NCBI RefSeq assembly: GCF_003574215.1
Contig: NZ_AP018558.1
Span: forward strand, 1,945,501 to 2,009,500
DNA from: Hydrogenophilus thermoluteolus
GTDB lineage: Bacteria; Pseudomonadota; Gammaproteobacteria; Burkholderiales; Rhodocyclaceae
Direction: 5' to 3'
Length of the DNA stretch: 64,000 bases
Shown: in pieces, positions 16,726 to 26,324 of the stretch
Numbering within the stretch: the stretch's first letter is position 1
How the letters are laid out: every line of letters begins with the position of its first letter
Program-made: the position numbers and the translations under genes
The notes under the pieces: generated by a model
Seen by the model: the letters and a program-made list of their open reading frames with translations, nothing else
What the model was told of the DNA's origin: nothing
The model's database searches: none

Positions 16726-17817
16726 ATGAACACAACTGCTTGGGGAGCTCTCGTTGCCGGTCTCGTCGTTCTTTCGCTGGGCGCCGACCTGATGGTGCGG
16801 GGCGCGGCCAAACTCGCGGTGCGTTTCGGCATCTCGCCGCTCGTGGTCGGCCTGACGATCGTTGCGTACGGCACGAGCGCCCCTGAATTTTCTGTCTCCG
16901 TAGGCGCCGCCCTCAAAGGAAGCGGTGAAATCGCCATCGGCAACGTCGTCGGTTCCAACATTGCCAACATCCTGATCGCATTGGGCCTATCGGCGCTCAT
17001 TGCTCCGGTTGCGGTACACCTGCAGGTGATCCGCCAGGAACTGCCGGTACTGCTTGGCGTTTCGGTGCTTTTTGCCGTCACTGCGTTGGACGGAACGCTT
17101 TCTGCGTTCGACGGCGCGCTGCTCTTTGCACTCATCATCGGTTACACCATCTTCCTGATCCGTCAATCGCGCAACGCGGGCAAAGATGCAGAAGCCGAGT
17201 TTGCCGAAGAGATCCCGAAAAGCCACTGGGACGATCCTCTGCCGGTGCAAATCGCGCTCATCGTCGGCGGGTTGGCATTGCTCGTTTGGGGCTCCGACCT
17301 GGCTGTGAGCGGTGCGGTCGCAATCGCCAAGTCGCTCGGCATCAGTGAAGTGGTCGTCGGATTGACGGTGGTCGCAGTCGGCACGTCGCTCCCAGAAATC
17401 GCGACCTCGCTCATGGCCGTTTACAAGGGCGAACGCGACATGGCGGTAGGCAACGTGATCGGCTCCAACGTCTTCAACCTGCTGGCAGTGGGCGGGGCGT
17501 CGGCGCTCGCTGCGATCCCGCACGGTGGCATCACCGTACCTGTCTCGGTGACGACGACCGACCTCTGGGTGATGTTGGGCGCCACGTTGCTGCTCTTGCC
17601 AGTTGTCCTCTCTGGCTATTCGGTCAATCGTCAGGAAGGTGCGCTTCTGGTCGCGCTCTATATCGCCTACCTCACCTATCTGGTGCTCGACGCGCTGCAC
17701 CACCCTGCCCTAGCGGCATTCCGCACCTTTGCGCTAGGTTTTGCACTTCCCTTGCTGGTTGCGGGCGTACTGCTTCGTTATCTCACCCATATCACCCGCG
17801 ATACACCGCCGTCATAG
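16726..17817 (+). CDS. Calcium/sodium antiporter (CaCA family, YrbG-like)
   Basis: 363-residue integral membrane exchanger of the Ca2+:cation antiporter family. It has two inverted alpha-repeats: GTSAPEFSVSVGAAL with GNVVGSNIANI in the first half and GTSLPEIATSLMAV with GNVIGSNVFNL in the second. About ten transmembrane segments are visible, with a short acidic loop (KDAEAEFAEEIPKSHWDD) between the halves. The ATG follows GAGGAG. It sits between metK and ahcY, where its job in relation to the methyl cycle is not evident; co-transcription with metK is likely from the 16-nt gap. Confidence 0.88.
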   Translation: MNTTAWGALVAGLVVLSLGADLMVRGAAKLAVRFGISPLVVGLTIVAYGTSAPEFSVSVGAALKGSGEIAIGNVVGSNIANILIALGLSALIAPVAVHLQVIRQELPVLLGVSVLFAVTALDGTLSAFDGALLFALIIGYTIFLIRQSRNAGKDAEAEFAEEIPKSHWDDPLPVQIALIVGGLALLVWGSDLAVSGAVAIAKSLGISEVVVGLTVVAVGTSLPEIATSLMAVYKGERDMAVGNVIGSNVFNLLAVGGASALAAIPHGGITVPVSVTTTDLWVMLGATLLLLPVVLSGYSVNRQEGALLVALYIAYLTYLVLDALHHPALAAFRTFALGFALPLLVAGVLLRYLTHITRDTPPS

Positions 17818-17834
17818 CGCCTGCCCCAGTGTGG

Positions 17835-17840
17835 TATCAT
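17835..17840 (+). promoter_or_regulatory. Candidate -10 box of ahcY
   Basis: TATCAT positioned so that transcription would begin at about 17847, the first base of the SAH aptamer. The -35 region (TCATAG, inside the antiporter stop) is weak. Confidence 0.5.
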
Positions 17841-17846
17841 TACTGT

Positions 17847-17903
17847 GCCGAGGAGCGCTGCAAGCGGTCGTTCGCCCAGGCTCGGCTTACCCAAACGGCG
17901 CTC
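17847..17903 (+). promoter_or_regulatory. SAH riboswitch aptamer upstream of ahcY
   Basis: S-adenosylhomocysteine riboswitch. P1 is GAGCGCTG (17853-17860) with CGGCGCTC (17896-17903), and the pseudoknot is GCCGAG (17847-17852) with CTCGGC (17881-17886). The conserved strings CCGAGGAGCGCTGCAA and CAGGCTCGG are present nearly to consensus. This class is known upstream of ahcY, chiefly in proteobacteria, and activates the gene when SAH accumulates. The helices are perfect, so the call is firm. Confidence 0.93.
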
Positions 17904-17940
17904 ACCAATTCCCAACCCGCCGGGTTGGGGGACTGGTGAG
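17901..17940 (+). promoter_or_regulatory. Expression platform of the SAH riboswitch
   Basis: CTCACCA (17901-17907) can pair with TGGTGAG (17934-17940) around an inner CCCAACCC/GGGTTGGG hairpin. This helix uses CTC at 17901-17903, which is also the 3' end of P1, so it and the ligand-bound aptamer exclude one another. No U-tract follows, and ahcY AAGGAG is at 17968-17973, so a translational or Rho-linked mechanism is more likely than intrinsic termination. Confidence 0.6.
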
Positions 17941-17980
17941 CCCCCCACCCGGCCACCGTTCAACGTCAAGGAGTCATTCG

Positions 17981-19411
<1,431 letters not shown>

Positions 19412-19426
19412 TCCGGACGGCGCGCG

Positions 19427-20416
19427 ATGGCGATGAACCACTTTCACGCGCGCAGCAAACGCTCCCCTGCGGCGTCGCAACGGCGTGGGCACGAGGCATC
19501 CGTAGCCGTGTCCACGCCACCGCAGGCAGACCGTTCGCATTCCACCGCCACCACGACGCCGACGGACCTCTGTCGCCTCGACCTGCAGCTGGTCGCGCGG
19601 GGTCTTGCGCCGTCGCGCACTGCCGCGCAGCGGTTGATTGCCGTAGGCGCTGTGCATGTCGATGGCACGATCTGCCGCAAAGCGGCGCATCGGATCCCAG
19701 CCGACGCAACCATCATCGTCGCGGATACCGCACGCCCGCGCTATGTATCCCGTGCGGGTGACAAACTCGACGCGGCACTCACGGCACTCGGCTGGTCGGT
19801 CGCCGGTTGTGTTGCGCTCGACGTCGGACAATCGACGGGCGGTTTCACCGACTGCCTGCTGCGCCATGGCGTGCGGCGCGTCGTCGGCTTGGAGGTCGGG
19901 CACGATCAGTTGGCGTCCCCGCTGCGCACCCAAGCGCTCGTGGTTTCCGCAGGCACGAATCCGGACGCAGCCGCCGTTCGTGACGTACCGATCGTCACGT
20001 TCGAAGGCGTGAATGCCCGCCATATCACCCCGGCGCAACTCGGCGCGCTGTTTCCGCCTGCCGGGTTCGACCTCATCGTCGGCGACCTCTCCTTCATCTC
20101 CGCGCGAACGGTGTGGCCTGCGGTTCTGACCCTTGCAAGCAGCACCGCGCGGCTGATCTGGCTCGTCAAACCGCAATTCGAGCTGGGCCCCGCGGCGCTG
20201 AGCAAAAACGGCATCGTTCGCAATTGGGCGCAGCACGAACCCGCACTCAAACAGCAGATGGTCACGGCGCTGGACGCACTCGGTTGGCACACCGTCGCGT
20301 GGTTCCCCAGCCCGATTCGGGGTGGCGGCGTCGGCAACCAGCCGGGGAATCAGGAGTTCCTGATCGCGGCGGTTCGGGGTACGCCCACGCAGACGAGCGA
20401 TCCGGGTTCCCATTAG
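19427..20416 (+). CDS. tlyA: TlyA-family rRNA methyltransferase / putative hemolysin
   Basis: 329-residue protein with an S4 RNA-binding domain (about residues 48-105, RLDLQLVARGLAPSRTAAQ) and an FtsJ-like methyltransferase domain: YVSRAGDKLDAAL, the SAM motif DVGQSTGGFTDCLL, DLSFIS and LVKPQFELG. TlyA proteins 2'-O-methylate 16S/23S rRNA cytidines; hemolysin naming is historical. A ~45-residue Ser/Thr/His-rich N-terminal extension precedes the S4 domain, so the true start may be later. It sits between ahcY and metF, and could be the SAM-consuming member of the riboswitch operon. Confidence 0.85.
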   Translation: MAMNHFHARSKRSPAASQRRGHEASVAVSTPPQADRSHSTATTTPTDLCRLDLQLVARGLAPSRTAAQRLIAVGAVHVDGTICRKAAHRIPADATIIVADTARPRYVSRAGDKLDAALTALGWSVAGCVALDVGQSTGGFTDCLLRHGVRRVVGLEVGHDQLASPLRTQALVVSAGTNPDAAAVRDVPIVTFEGVNARHITPAQLGALFPPAGFDLIVGDLSFISARTVWPAVLTLASSTARLIWLVKPQFELGPAALSKNGIVRNWAQHEPALKQQMVTALDALGWHTVAWFPSPIRGGGVGNQPGNQEFLIAAVRGTPTQTSDPGSH

Positions 20417-20490
20417 TCCGCTGCCCAACACCGCTACCGATCGTTTGTGTCGCCGCCCTACCCTTCTAACCCGAAACAGGAAATCCGAAG

Positions 20491-21300
20491 ATGGAGTACT
20501 CAGTCGAATTCTTTCCCCCGCAAACGCCTGAAGGCATGGCAAAACTGAGCGCCACTGCCCAAAAGCTCCAAAACTCGGGACGCTTTGCCTACGCCTCTGT
20601 CACCTACGGCGCCGGTGGCAGCACCCGTGACCGCACTTTCGCTGCGGTCGACGCGCTGCAAGCGGCTGGCTGGGACGTCGCGCCGCACCTCTCTGGCATC
20701 GGTGCCACCGAAGCGTCGATCGTCACGATTCTCGACCGCTATCGGGCCGCAGGGATTCGCCGCTTGGTGCTGTTGCGCGGCGATCTCCCCTCCGGTGTCG
20801 TCGATCCCGGGCCGTTTCGTTACGCACGGGATCTCGTTGCGTTCGTGCGCGCCCGGTACGGTGACACCTTCTGGATTGCGGTGGCGGCGTACCCAGAGTA
20901 CCACCCCCAAGCGAAGCACGCCACCGCCGACCTCGACGCGTTCGCCGCAAAAATGGCCGCCGGTGCCGACTGCGCGATCACCCAGTTTTTCTACAACCCG
21001 GACGCGTACGCCCACTTCAGTGACGAAGCGGCACGCCGCGGTGTCACGCAACCGATCATCCCGGGGATCATGCCGATCACCCAGTTTTTCCGCTTGGCCC
21101 GCTTCGCCGACAGCTGCGGCGCGGAAATCCCGCGCTGGATTCGGCGCAAGATGGAAGGGTTTGGCGACGACGTCGCGAGCATCCGCGCCTTCGGCCACGA
21201 GGTGGTTGCACGCCTCCTCGAACGGTTGCGCGCTTTGGGCGCGCCGGGGTTTCACTTTTACACGATGAATCAAGCCGAACCGACGTTGGCGCTGTTGTAA
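20491..21300 (+). CDS. metF: Methylenetetrahydrofolate reductase
   Basis: 269-residue FAD-dependent TIM-barrel enzyme that reduces 5,10-methylene-THF to 5-methyl-THF for methionine synthesis. The N-terminus SVEFFPPQTPEG carries the catalytic Glu of the family, followed by SVTYGAGGSTRDRT, PHLSGIGA, LRGDLP, ITQFFYNPDAY and GIMPITQF. The ATG lies after AGGAAAT. It is 74 nt downstream of tlyA; I see no second SAH aptamer in that gap. It is the last gene of the ahcY-tlyA-metF group. Confidence 0.95.
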   Translation: MEYSVEFFPPQTPEGMAKLSATAQKLQNSGRFAYASVTYGAGGSTRDRTFAAVDALQAAGWDVAPHLSGIGATEASIVTILDRYRAAGIRRLVLLRGDLPSGVVDPGPFRYARDLVAFVRARYGDTFWIAVAAYPEYHPQAKHATADLDAFAAKMAAGADCAITQFFYNPDAYAHFSDEAARRGVTQPIIPGIMPITQFFRLARFADSCGAEIPRWIRRKMEGFGDDVASIRAFGHEVVARLLERLRALGAPGFHFYTMNQAEPTLALL

Positions 21301-21339
21301 CCGGTTGCCAAAAATCGATTTTTTCGGCATCATCGCGTA

Positions 21340-22404
21340 ATGGTCGAGAACCGCCCACTTCCGCTCCTGGCGCTCCTTGCTGCGCTCCTGACCCTATCTG
21401 CTTGTAGCACGGTTGGGAACAACCGCTCTTGGCTGAGCGCCGAGCCCTACACCGTCGCCACCCAAGACGCCAGCGAAGAGGCTCAGGAAAATGAGGAGAA
21501 AGAGGAAGAGAGCGACGCGCTCGACGGTTGGCTCCAGGCGCTCGCCTACCGATCCCCGAATTATGGATTCGAGCTTCCGCAACGGGAAAACCGTTTACGC
21601 GAAGCGCTCAAGACCGCGTTCGAGCTCCAGGGTACTCCTTACCGCTTGGGTGGCACGGACGCGCAGGGGCTCGATTGCAGTGGCTTGGTGTGGGTGGCGT
21701 TCGCGAGCGCCGGTATCAAACTACCCCGTACCTCACAAGAGCAGTTTCACGCCACAGAGCGCATTGCACGCGACGCGTTACGTGCGGGCGATCTGGTCTT
21801 CTTCAAAACAGGAAGAAACAAAAAGCGCTCTGTCGACCACGTAGGCATCTATATTGGCAACGGCCAATTTCTCCATGCGCCGCGCCGGGGCAAAGCGGTC
21901 ACCGTCGCTTCGATGGATGAGGCATACTGGACCAACCGATTTGTCGGCGCAGGTCGGGTTCTCGGTGTTACCCCTGAGAGCGTCTTACGCAACGCAACAG
22001 CAGAAGCCACCATCGCCGAAAGTGCGGACCACACACAGCCCACGACCCAAAGCAAACCGGCTCCGGCGAAAATGACGACGGCCAACACGAAGGGCAACAC
22101 GACAGCAAAGGCGGCGGCCAAGACGGCCGCCAACACGACGGCTAAGACGACAGCTAGAAAGGTCTCTCAAGCACAACGTCCTCAAGCGGGCAAAGCGGTG
22201 GCTACTGCTTCGAAAAAGAAAGTTGCCCAAAAAGATACCGCCGTGAGGACGGAGACCTCTCAGGCAAGCAAAAAAGATGGGGTTCGCAACGCGAAAACTC
22301 TGGCGACGTCGGGAAAACCTCCGACTGACCGCCCCGTCAAGCGCACTCAGACGAACCACAAAAAACGGGAAGCGGCGCTCGCTACGACCGACGCTTCCCG
22401 CTGA
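21340..22404 (+). CDS. NlpC/P60 peptidoglycan endopeptidase lipoprotein with basic tail
   Basis: 354-residue predicted lipoprotein (lipobox LSAC, Cys22) with an NlpC/P60 catalytic domain, probably cleaving peptide stems of peptidoglycan. Cys113 in LDCSGLVW, His167 in DHVGIYIG and His179 in FLHAP form the catalytic set. A short acidic stretch (EEAQENEEKEEE) precedes the domain. From about residue 220 onward the protein is an Ala/Thr/Lys-rich low-complexity tail resembling histone H1, which is unusual for this family. The last codons also carry a terminator for the opposite strand. Confidence 0.88.
   Translation: MVENRPLPLLALLAALLTLSACSTVGNNRSWLSAEPYTVATQDASEEAQENEEKEEESDALDGWLQALAYRSPNYGFELPQRENRLREALKTAFELQGTPYRLGGTDAQGLDCSGLVWVAFASAGIKLPRTSQEQFHATERIARDALRAGDLVFFKTGRNKKRSVDHVGIYIGNGQFLHAPRRGKAVTVASMDEAYWTNRFVGAGRVLGVTPESVLRNATAEATIAESADHTQPTTQSKPAPAKMTTANTKGNTTAKAAAKTAANTTAKTTARKVSQAQRPQAGKAVATASKKKVAQKDTAVRTETSQASKKDGVRNAKTLATSGKPPTDRPVKRTQTNHKKREAALATTDASR
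22360..22400 (-). terminator. Terminator of the gcdH transcript inside the nlpC coding end
   Basis: On the minus strand, arms at 22400-22392 and 22374-22366 (CGGGAAGCG / CGCTTCCCG, 9 bp, 17-nt loop) are followed by six T residues (22365-22360). It lies 33 nt beyond the gcdH stop and within the last codons of the convergent plus-strand gene. Confidence 0.75.
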
Positions 22405-22432
22405 CGCCTCCCGCTTTCGTGACCGTTCCAGA

Positions 22433-23608
22433 TCAAAACGCCGCAATCCCTGTTTGCGCCCGCCCCAGAATGAGCGCGTGGATATCGTGCGTCCCCTCGT
22501 AGGTATTGACCACCTCGAGATTCACCAGATGGCGAATCACGCCGAACTCATCGGAGATCCCGTTGCCGCCCAGCATGTCACGCGCCATCCGTGCGATTTC
22601 GAGCGCTTTGCCGCAGGAGTTGCGTTTCAGCATCGACGTCACCTCCGGCGCGGCGATTCCTTCGTCTTTCATCCGCCCCAACCGCAAACACGCCTGTAAC
22701 CCGATTGCGATTTCGGTTTGCATATCGGCCAACTTCTTCTGGATGAGTTGGTTCGCCGCAAGCGGCTTCCCGAACTGCTTGCGGTCGAGCACATACTGCC
22801 GCGCCGTATGCCAGCAGAATTCCGCAGCGCCCAGAGCCCCCCAAGCGATTCCGTAACGCGCCGAATCCAGGCACGTAAAGGGGCCGCGCAACCCACGGAT
22901 CTCCGGAAAGACATTCTCTTCGGGGACGAACACCTCATCCATCACGATCTCACCGGTGATCGAGGTGCGTAGCCCCACTTTGCCGTGAATCGCTGGCGCG
23001 CTCAACCCTTTCATGCCCTTTTCGAGCACGAAACCGCGAATCTTGCCTTCGTCATCTTTTGCCCAAACGACGAAGACGTCGGCGATCGGACTGTTGGTGA
23101 TCCACATCTTACGCCCAGTCAAGCGATACCCACCGGGGACCGCACGCGCCCGACTCTCCATGCTGCCGGGGTCGGACCCGTGGTTGGGTTCGGTAAGGCC
23201 GAAACAACCGACCCACTCGCCTCTGGCCAGCTTCGGAAGAAATTTCTGCCGCTGCGCTTCGGTGCCAAAGCGGTAGATCGGCAGCATGACGAGCGAACTT
23301 TGCACGCTCAACATCGAGCGAAAGCCGGAATCGACGCGTTCCACTTCGCGGGCGATCAACCCATAGCTCACCGCATTCATCGCGGCGCACCCATACTCGG
23401 TGGGCAGCGTGCATCCCAGAAGTCCCAGTTCCCCCATCTCGCGGAAAATCGCGCGATCGGTCTTCTCTTCGCGAAACGCTTCGAGCACCCGCGGCTGCAA
23501 GCGCTCCCGCGCGTAGCGCGCTGCGGTATCCCGTGCGGCGCGCTCCTCGTCGCTCAACTGATTTTCGAGTAAAAACGGATCTTCCCAACAAAAAGGGTGA
23601 TGGCTCAT
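22433..23608 (-). CDS. gcdH: Glutaryl-CoA dehydrogenase
   Basis: 391-residue FAD acyl-CoA dehydrogenase that oxidatively decarboxylates glutaryl-CoA to crotonyl-CoA. The C-terminal segment NTYEGTHDIHALILGRAQ is the GCDH signature and contains the catalytic Glu; FGLTEPNHGSDPGSM and WITNSPIADVFVVWAK also match the subfamily rather than generic acyl-CoA dehydrogenases. GGGAG precedes the ATG. Its start overlaps the DUF1850 stop, placing it at the end of a TAXI-TRAP transporter operon. With the upstream CoA-transferase this suggests uptake and breakdown of glutarate (inference). Confidence 0.92.
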   Translation of the reverse strand: MSHHPFCWEDPFLLENQLSDEERAARDTAARYARERLQPRVLEAFREEKTDRAIFREMGELGLLGCTLPTEYGCAAMNAVSYGLIAREVERVDSGFRSMLSVQSSLVMLPIYRFGTEAQRQKFLPKLARGEWVGCFGLTEPNHGSDPGSMESRARAVPGGYRLTGRKMWITNSPIADVFVVWAKDDEGKIRGFVLEKGMKGLSAPAIHGKVGLRTSITGEIVMDEVFVPEENVFPEIRGLRGPFTCLDSARYGIAWGALGAAEFCWHTARQYVLDRKQFGKPLAANQLIQKKLADMQTEIAIGLQACLRLGRMKDEGIAAPEVTSMLKRNSCGKALEIARMARDMLGGNGISDEFGVIRHLVNLEVVNTYEGTHDIHALILGRAQTGIAAF

Positions 23609-24096
23609 CGATCTGCTCCCAGTACGCGCTTCTCTTGTTCATCGCGACACGGCGCGATCTCCATACGCCAAGCCGACACCGACGTCGTCGGATCCTGCTT
23701 GGCACCGAAACGGCTTGTCGGTGGCAACAATGCACGACAGCGGTTCCCTTCGTCACACCATTCATAGGGTGCAACAAAGGAAGAGTGGGTCAACACCACT
23801 TTCGGCAACAACCGGTTGGGTCGATAGACCCAAACACCGTGCGCGAAATGCGCATCCGGTGGCGGTTCCATGCCCGCACCGCTACCCCGCACTCGTGCCG
23901 TACGCAAGCGCACTCCACCGGGTTCGGCCGTGTACTCCTCTTCCCACCAGATCTTTTCGATGGAATGGCGCCAACGCAACGTCCCAGCTGCCCCCAATAC
24001 CTCCTGAATCGGCGCCAAAGGGGCGTCCGGCAACGACACGTCACGCGCCTCCAACGCACCGAATGCCGCCCATGAGAGGCAAAGCAGCCAATGCAT
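23605..24096 (-). CDS. DUF1850 protein linked to TRAP transporter
   Basis: 163-residue protein with an N-terminal hydrophobic signal segment (MHWLLCLSWAAFGALEA). The core WRHSIEKIWWEEEYTAEPG and the later FAHGVWVYRP match the DUF1850 family, which regularly follows fused TRAP permeases of TAXI type. The family is presumed to be a periplasmic or membrane-associated accessory, with no biochemical function known. A single Cys pair (EWCDEGNRC) is present. It is 3 nt from the TRAP stop and overlaps the gcdH start by 4 nt. Confidence 0.8.
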   Translation of the reverse strand: MHWLLCLSWAAFGALEARDVSLPDAPLAPIQEVLGAAGTLRWRHSIEKIWWEEEYTAEPGGVRLRTARVRGSGAGMEPPPDAHFAHGVWVYRPNRLLPKVVLTHSSFVAPYEWCDEGNRCRALLPPTSRFGAKQDPTTSVSAWRMEIAPCRDEQEKRVLGADR

Positions 24097-24099
24097 GGG

Positions 24100-26292
24100 T
24101 TAGCCATTCTGCCCCGTAGGTGGTTCCATACGCTTTTCCGCTGTACCGGCGGAAGCCCGAAGAGCGGAGTCGTCGCGCGTTGGTTCCTCTGAGCGAAACC
24201 GATACAGGCGAACGATGAGCAGCCCGGCCGCAAAGATCCCAGCAAGGTCGGCAACCCACCACGGTGTTGCCAAAAGGATTGCCGCCGCCACTGCCCAGAG
24301 CCGCTCCCACCAAGCGAGGGAACCACCTTTACGGGCGCCGACGATGGCGTACCCCCAACACCCTATGGCGAACAGGGCGCGCAGGATCGCCCACAAAACC
24401 GCCCACCAAGCAGGGTCGCCTTGCAACATCAACGCGGGGTCATAAACGGCAAGATAGGGAACGACAAAACCGGCAATTCCCAGCTGAAACGCTTTGAGAC
24501 TGGTGGGCAGTGGGGGTGATTTCGCAACGCTCGAAGCGGCATACGCCGCCAGCGCCACAGGAGGCGTGAGATCAGCCATCAAACCGAAATAAAAGACGTA
24601 CATATGGCTGACGATGAGCGGTACGCCCAACTCGAGGAGCGCTGGCGCCGCGATCGCACTGACGATGATGTAATTGGGGATCGTCGGGATCCCCATCCCC
24701 AAGACGAGACAAATCAGCATCGTCAAGACGAGCGCAAGGAACAGATGTTGCTCACCGACAGAAAGGATAAAGCCGGCAAGCGACGTCGCAGCACCCGTCA
24801 GTGTGAGCACGCCGATGATCACCCCAACGATCGCACAGGCCACCCCAACGGGCAATGCCTGCAACGCCCCAATGATGAGACTTTCACGCACGAGACGCAA
24901 CGTGTTCCGCCCTTCGCGACGCCAAAGGAGCACCACCCCCAACGCGGCCAAGAGCAGCAACACCGGCAAGACGCCCCAGCGTACGACCAGTGCCCCGCAA
25001 ACGCCAACGGCAATCCAGAAGAGGTAGCGAAACGCTTGCCGCGACAACATCGCCGCCACAGCGGTTCCCAAGACGAGCACTGCGGTAAGCGCCAACCCTG
25101 CCATCCCCGCATACATCGGGGTATAACCCGCGAACAATAACCAGACGAGCCCAGCGAGCGGCAACACCAAATACCACCGCGAGCGCAACGCCTGCCATGC
25201 GTTGGGGCAATCTTCAGGCGCCAGTCCCTCTAGGCCGCGTCGCTTCGCTTCCAGGTGCACCATCCAAAATACCGTAGCGAAATAGAGCAGTGCCGGCACG
25301 ATCGCCGCACGGACGATTTCGGCGTATGGAACACCGATGTTTTCTGCCATGATGAATGCCACCGCCCCCATCACGGGTGGCATCACTTGCCCACCCATCG
25401 ACGCAGTTGCCTCTACCGCTGCGGCAAAAGTCGGGGAAAATCCACCGCGTTTCATCAAAGGGATCGTGAATTGTCCGGTCGTCAAAACGTTTGCCACCGC
25501 GGAACCGGAAATCGTCCCCATCAACGCCGACGAAAGCACCGAAACTTTCGCAGGTCCGCCCGCCGCGCGACCCACCAACCCCAACGCCACGTCGTTGAAG
25601 AGTTGCACCATCCCGGCCCGTTCCAAGAACGCACCGAAAAGGATGAAGAGAAAGATGTACGTCGCGGAGACGTAGATTGGAATTCCGAAGATCCCCTCAG
25701 CGCCGAAACTGAGCTGCTCGACTACCTGTTGCCATGCATAACCGCGATGGGCGAGCGCCCCAGGCGCCCACTGACCAAAGAGCGCATACAACAAAAAGAG
25801 CGCACAGAGAAGGGGCAGAGGCCAACCCAACACCCTTCGTGCGGCTTCGAAGACCAGTATCAAGAGCGCAACGCCCACGACAAGATCGGCTTGGGTCGGA
25901 TCTCCGGCGCGCAGGATCAGGTCATGTTCGAAAACACCGTAGTAGACAGCCAGAGACGCAGCGCCGAGCGCAAGCAACAGTCCTCCGATCCCACCGCCTC
26001 GTACCGGCGCTGCCGCATCTGTGGCAAGGCGGCGCGCCGGATAGAGCAAAAAAGTGAGTGCGAGCAAAAACGCAACATGCCACTCCCGGATCAATTGCGA
26101 CGACCAGGGATGAAATGCCGCGACCACCAGTTGATAACACGAAAACGCAAGCGCAACTGCCCCCACCAACCCCCGCCATCCGCGGCTGAGCACCGCTAGA
26201 CGTGCAACCGCTTCCGACTCCTCGGCGTGGGGTATATGGGGTGGTGAAGCAGTCGGCTCGACCGCTTCACCCGTAGAGGTTGCTTGACGCAT
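24100..26292 (-). CDS. Fused TRAP transporter permease (TAXI type)
   Basis: 730-residue integral membrane protein in which the small 4-TM and large 12-TM TRAP subunits are fused, as usual for TAXI-TRAP systems. Family segments visible are SGSAVANVLTTGQFTIPLM, ATASMGGQVMPPVMGA, GMGIPTIPNYIIVSA and LMADLTPPVALAAYA. The ATG at 26292 is preferred over a TTG at 26310. It imports a solute with Na+ or H+ using the periplasmic binding protein encoded just upstream. Glutarate or another dicarboxylate is suggested by gcdH and the CoA-transferase, but substrate cannot be read from sequence. Confidence 0.9.
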   Translation of the reverse strand: MRQATSTGEAVEPTASPPHIPHAEESEAVARLAVLSRGWRGLVGAVALAFSCYQLVVAAFHPWSSQLIREWHVAFLLALTFLLYPARRLATDAAAPVRGGGIGGLLLALGAASLAVYYGVFEHDLILRAGDPTQADLVVGVALLILVFEAARRVLGWPLPLLCALFLLYALFGQWAPGALAHRGYAWQQVVEQLSFGAEGIFGIPIYVSATYIFLFILFGAFLERAGMVQLFNDVALGLVGRAAGGPAKVSVLSSALMGTISGSAVANVLTTGQFTIPLMKRGGFSPTFAAAVEATASMGGQVMPPVMGAVAFIMAENIGVPYAEIVRAAIVPALLYFATVFWMVHLEAKRRGLEGLAPEDCPNAWQALRSRWYLVLPLAGLVWLLFAGYTPMYAGMAGLALTAVLVLGTAVAAMLSRQAFRYLFWIAVGVCGALVVRWGVLPVLLLLAALGVVLLWRREGRNTLRLVRESLIIGALQALPVGVACAIVGVIIGVLTLTGAATSLAGFILSVGEQHLFLALVLTMLICLVLGMGIPTIPNYIIVSAIAAPALLELGVPLIVSHMYVFYFGLMADLTPPVALAAYAASSVAKSPPLPTSLKAFQLGIAGFVVPYLAVYDPALMLQGDPAWWAVLWAILRALFAIGCWGYAIVGARKGGSLAWWERLWAVAAAILLATPWWVADLAGIFAAGLLIVRLYRFRSEEPTRDDSALRASAGTAEKRMEPPTGQNG

Positions 26293-26324
26293 CGCTTCAC
26301 CCGCTCGCAATCACACGGAACGGG

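Noticed and set aside
20417..20490. A second SAH riboswitch before metF
   Set aside because: The 74-nt gap has none of the conserved aptamer strings or an 8-bp P1.
21301..21339. Terminator after metF (GCCAAAAATCGATTTTTTCGGC)
   Set aside because: The dyad is AT-rich with no GC stem and no T-run after it, so it is unlikely to terminate transcription.
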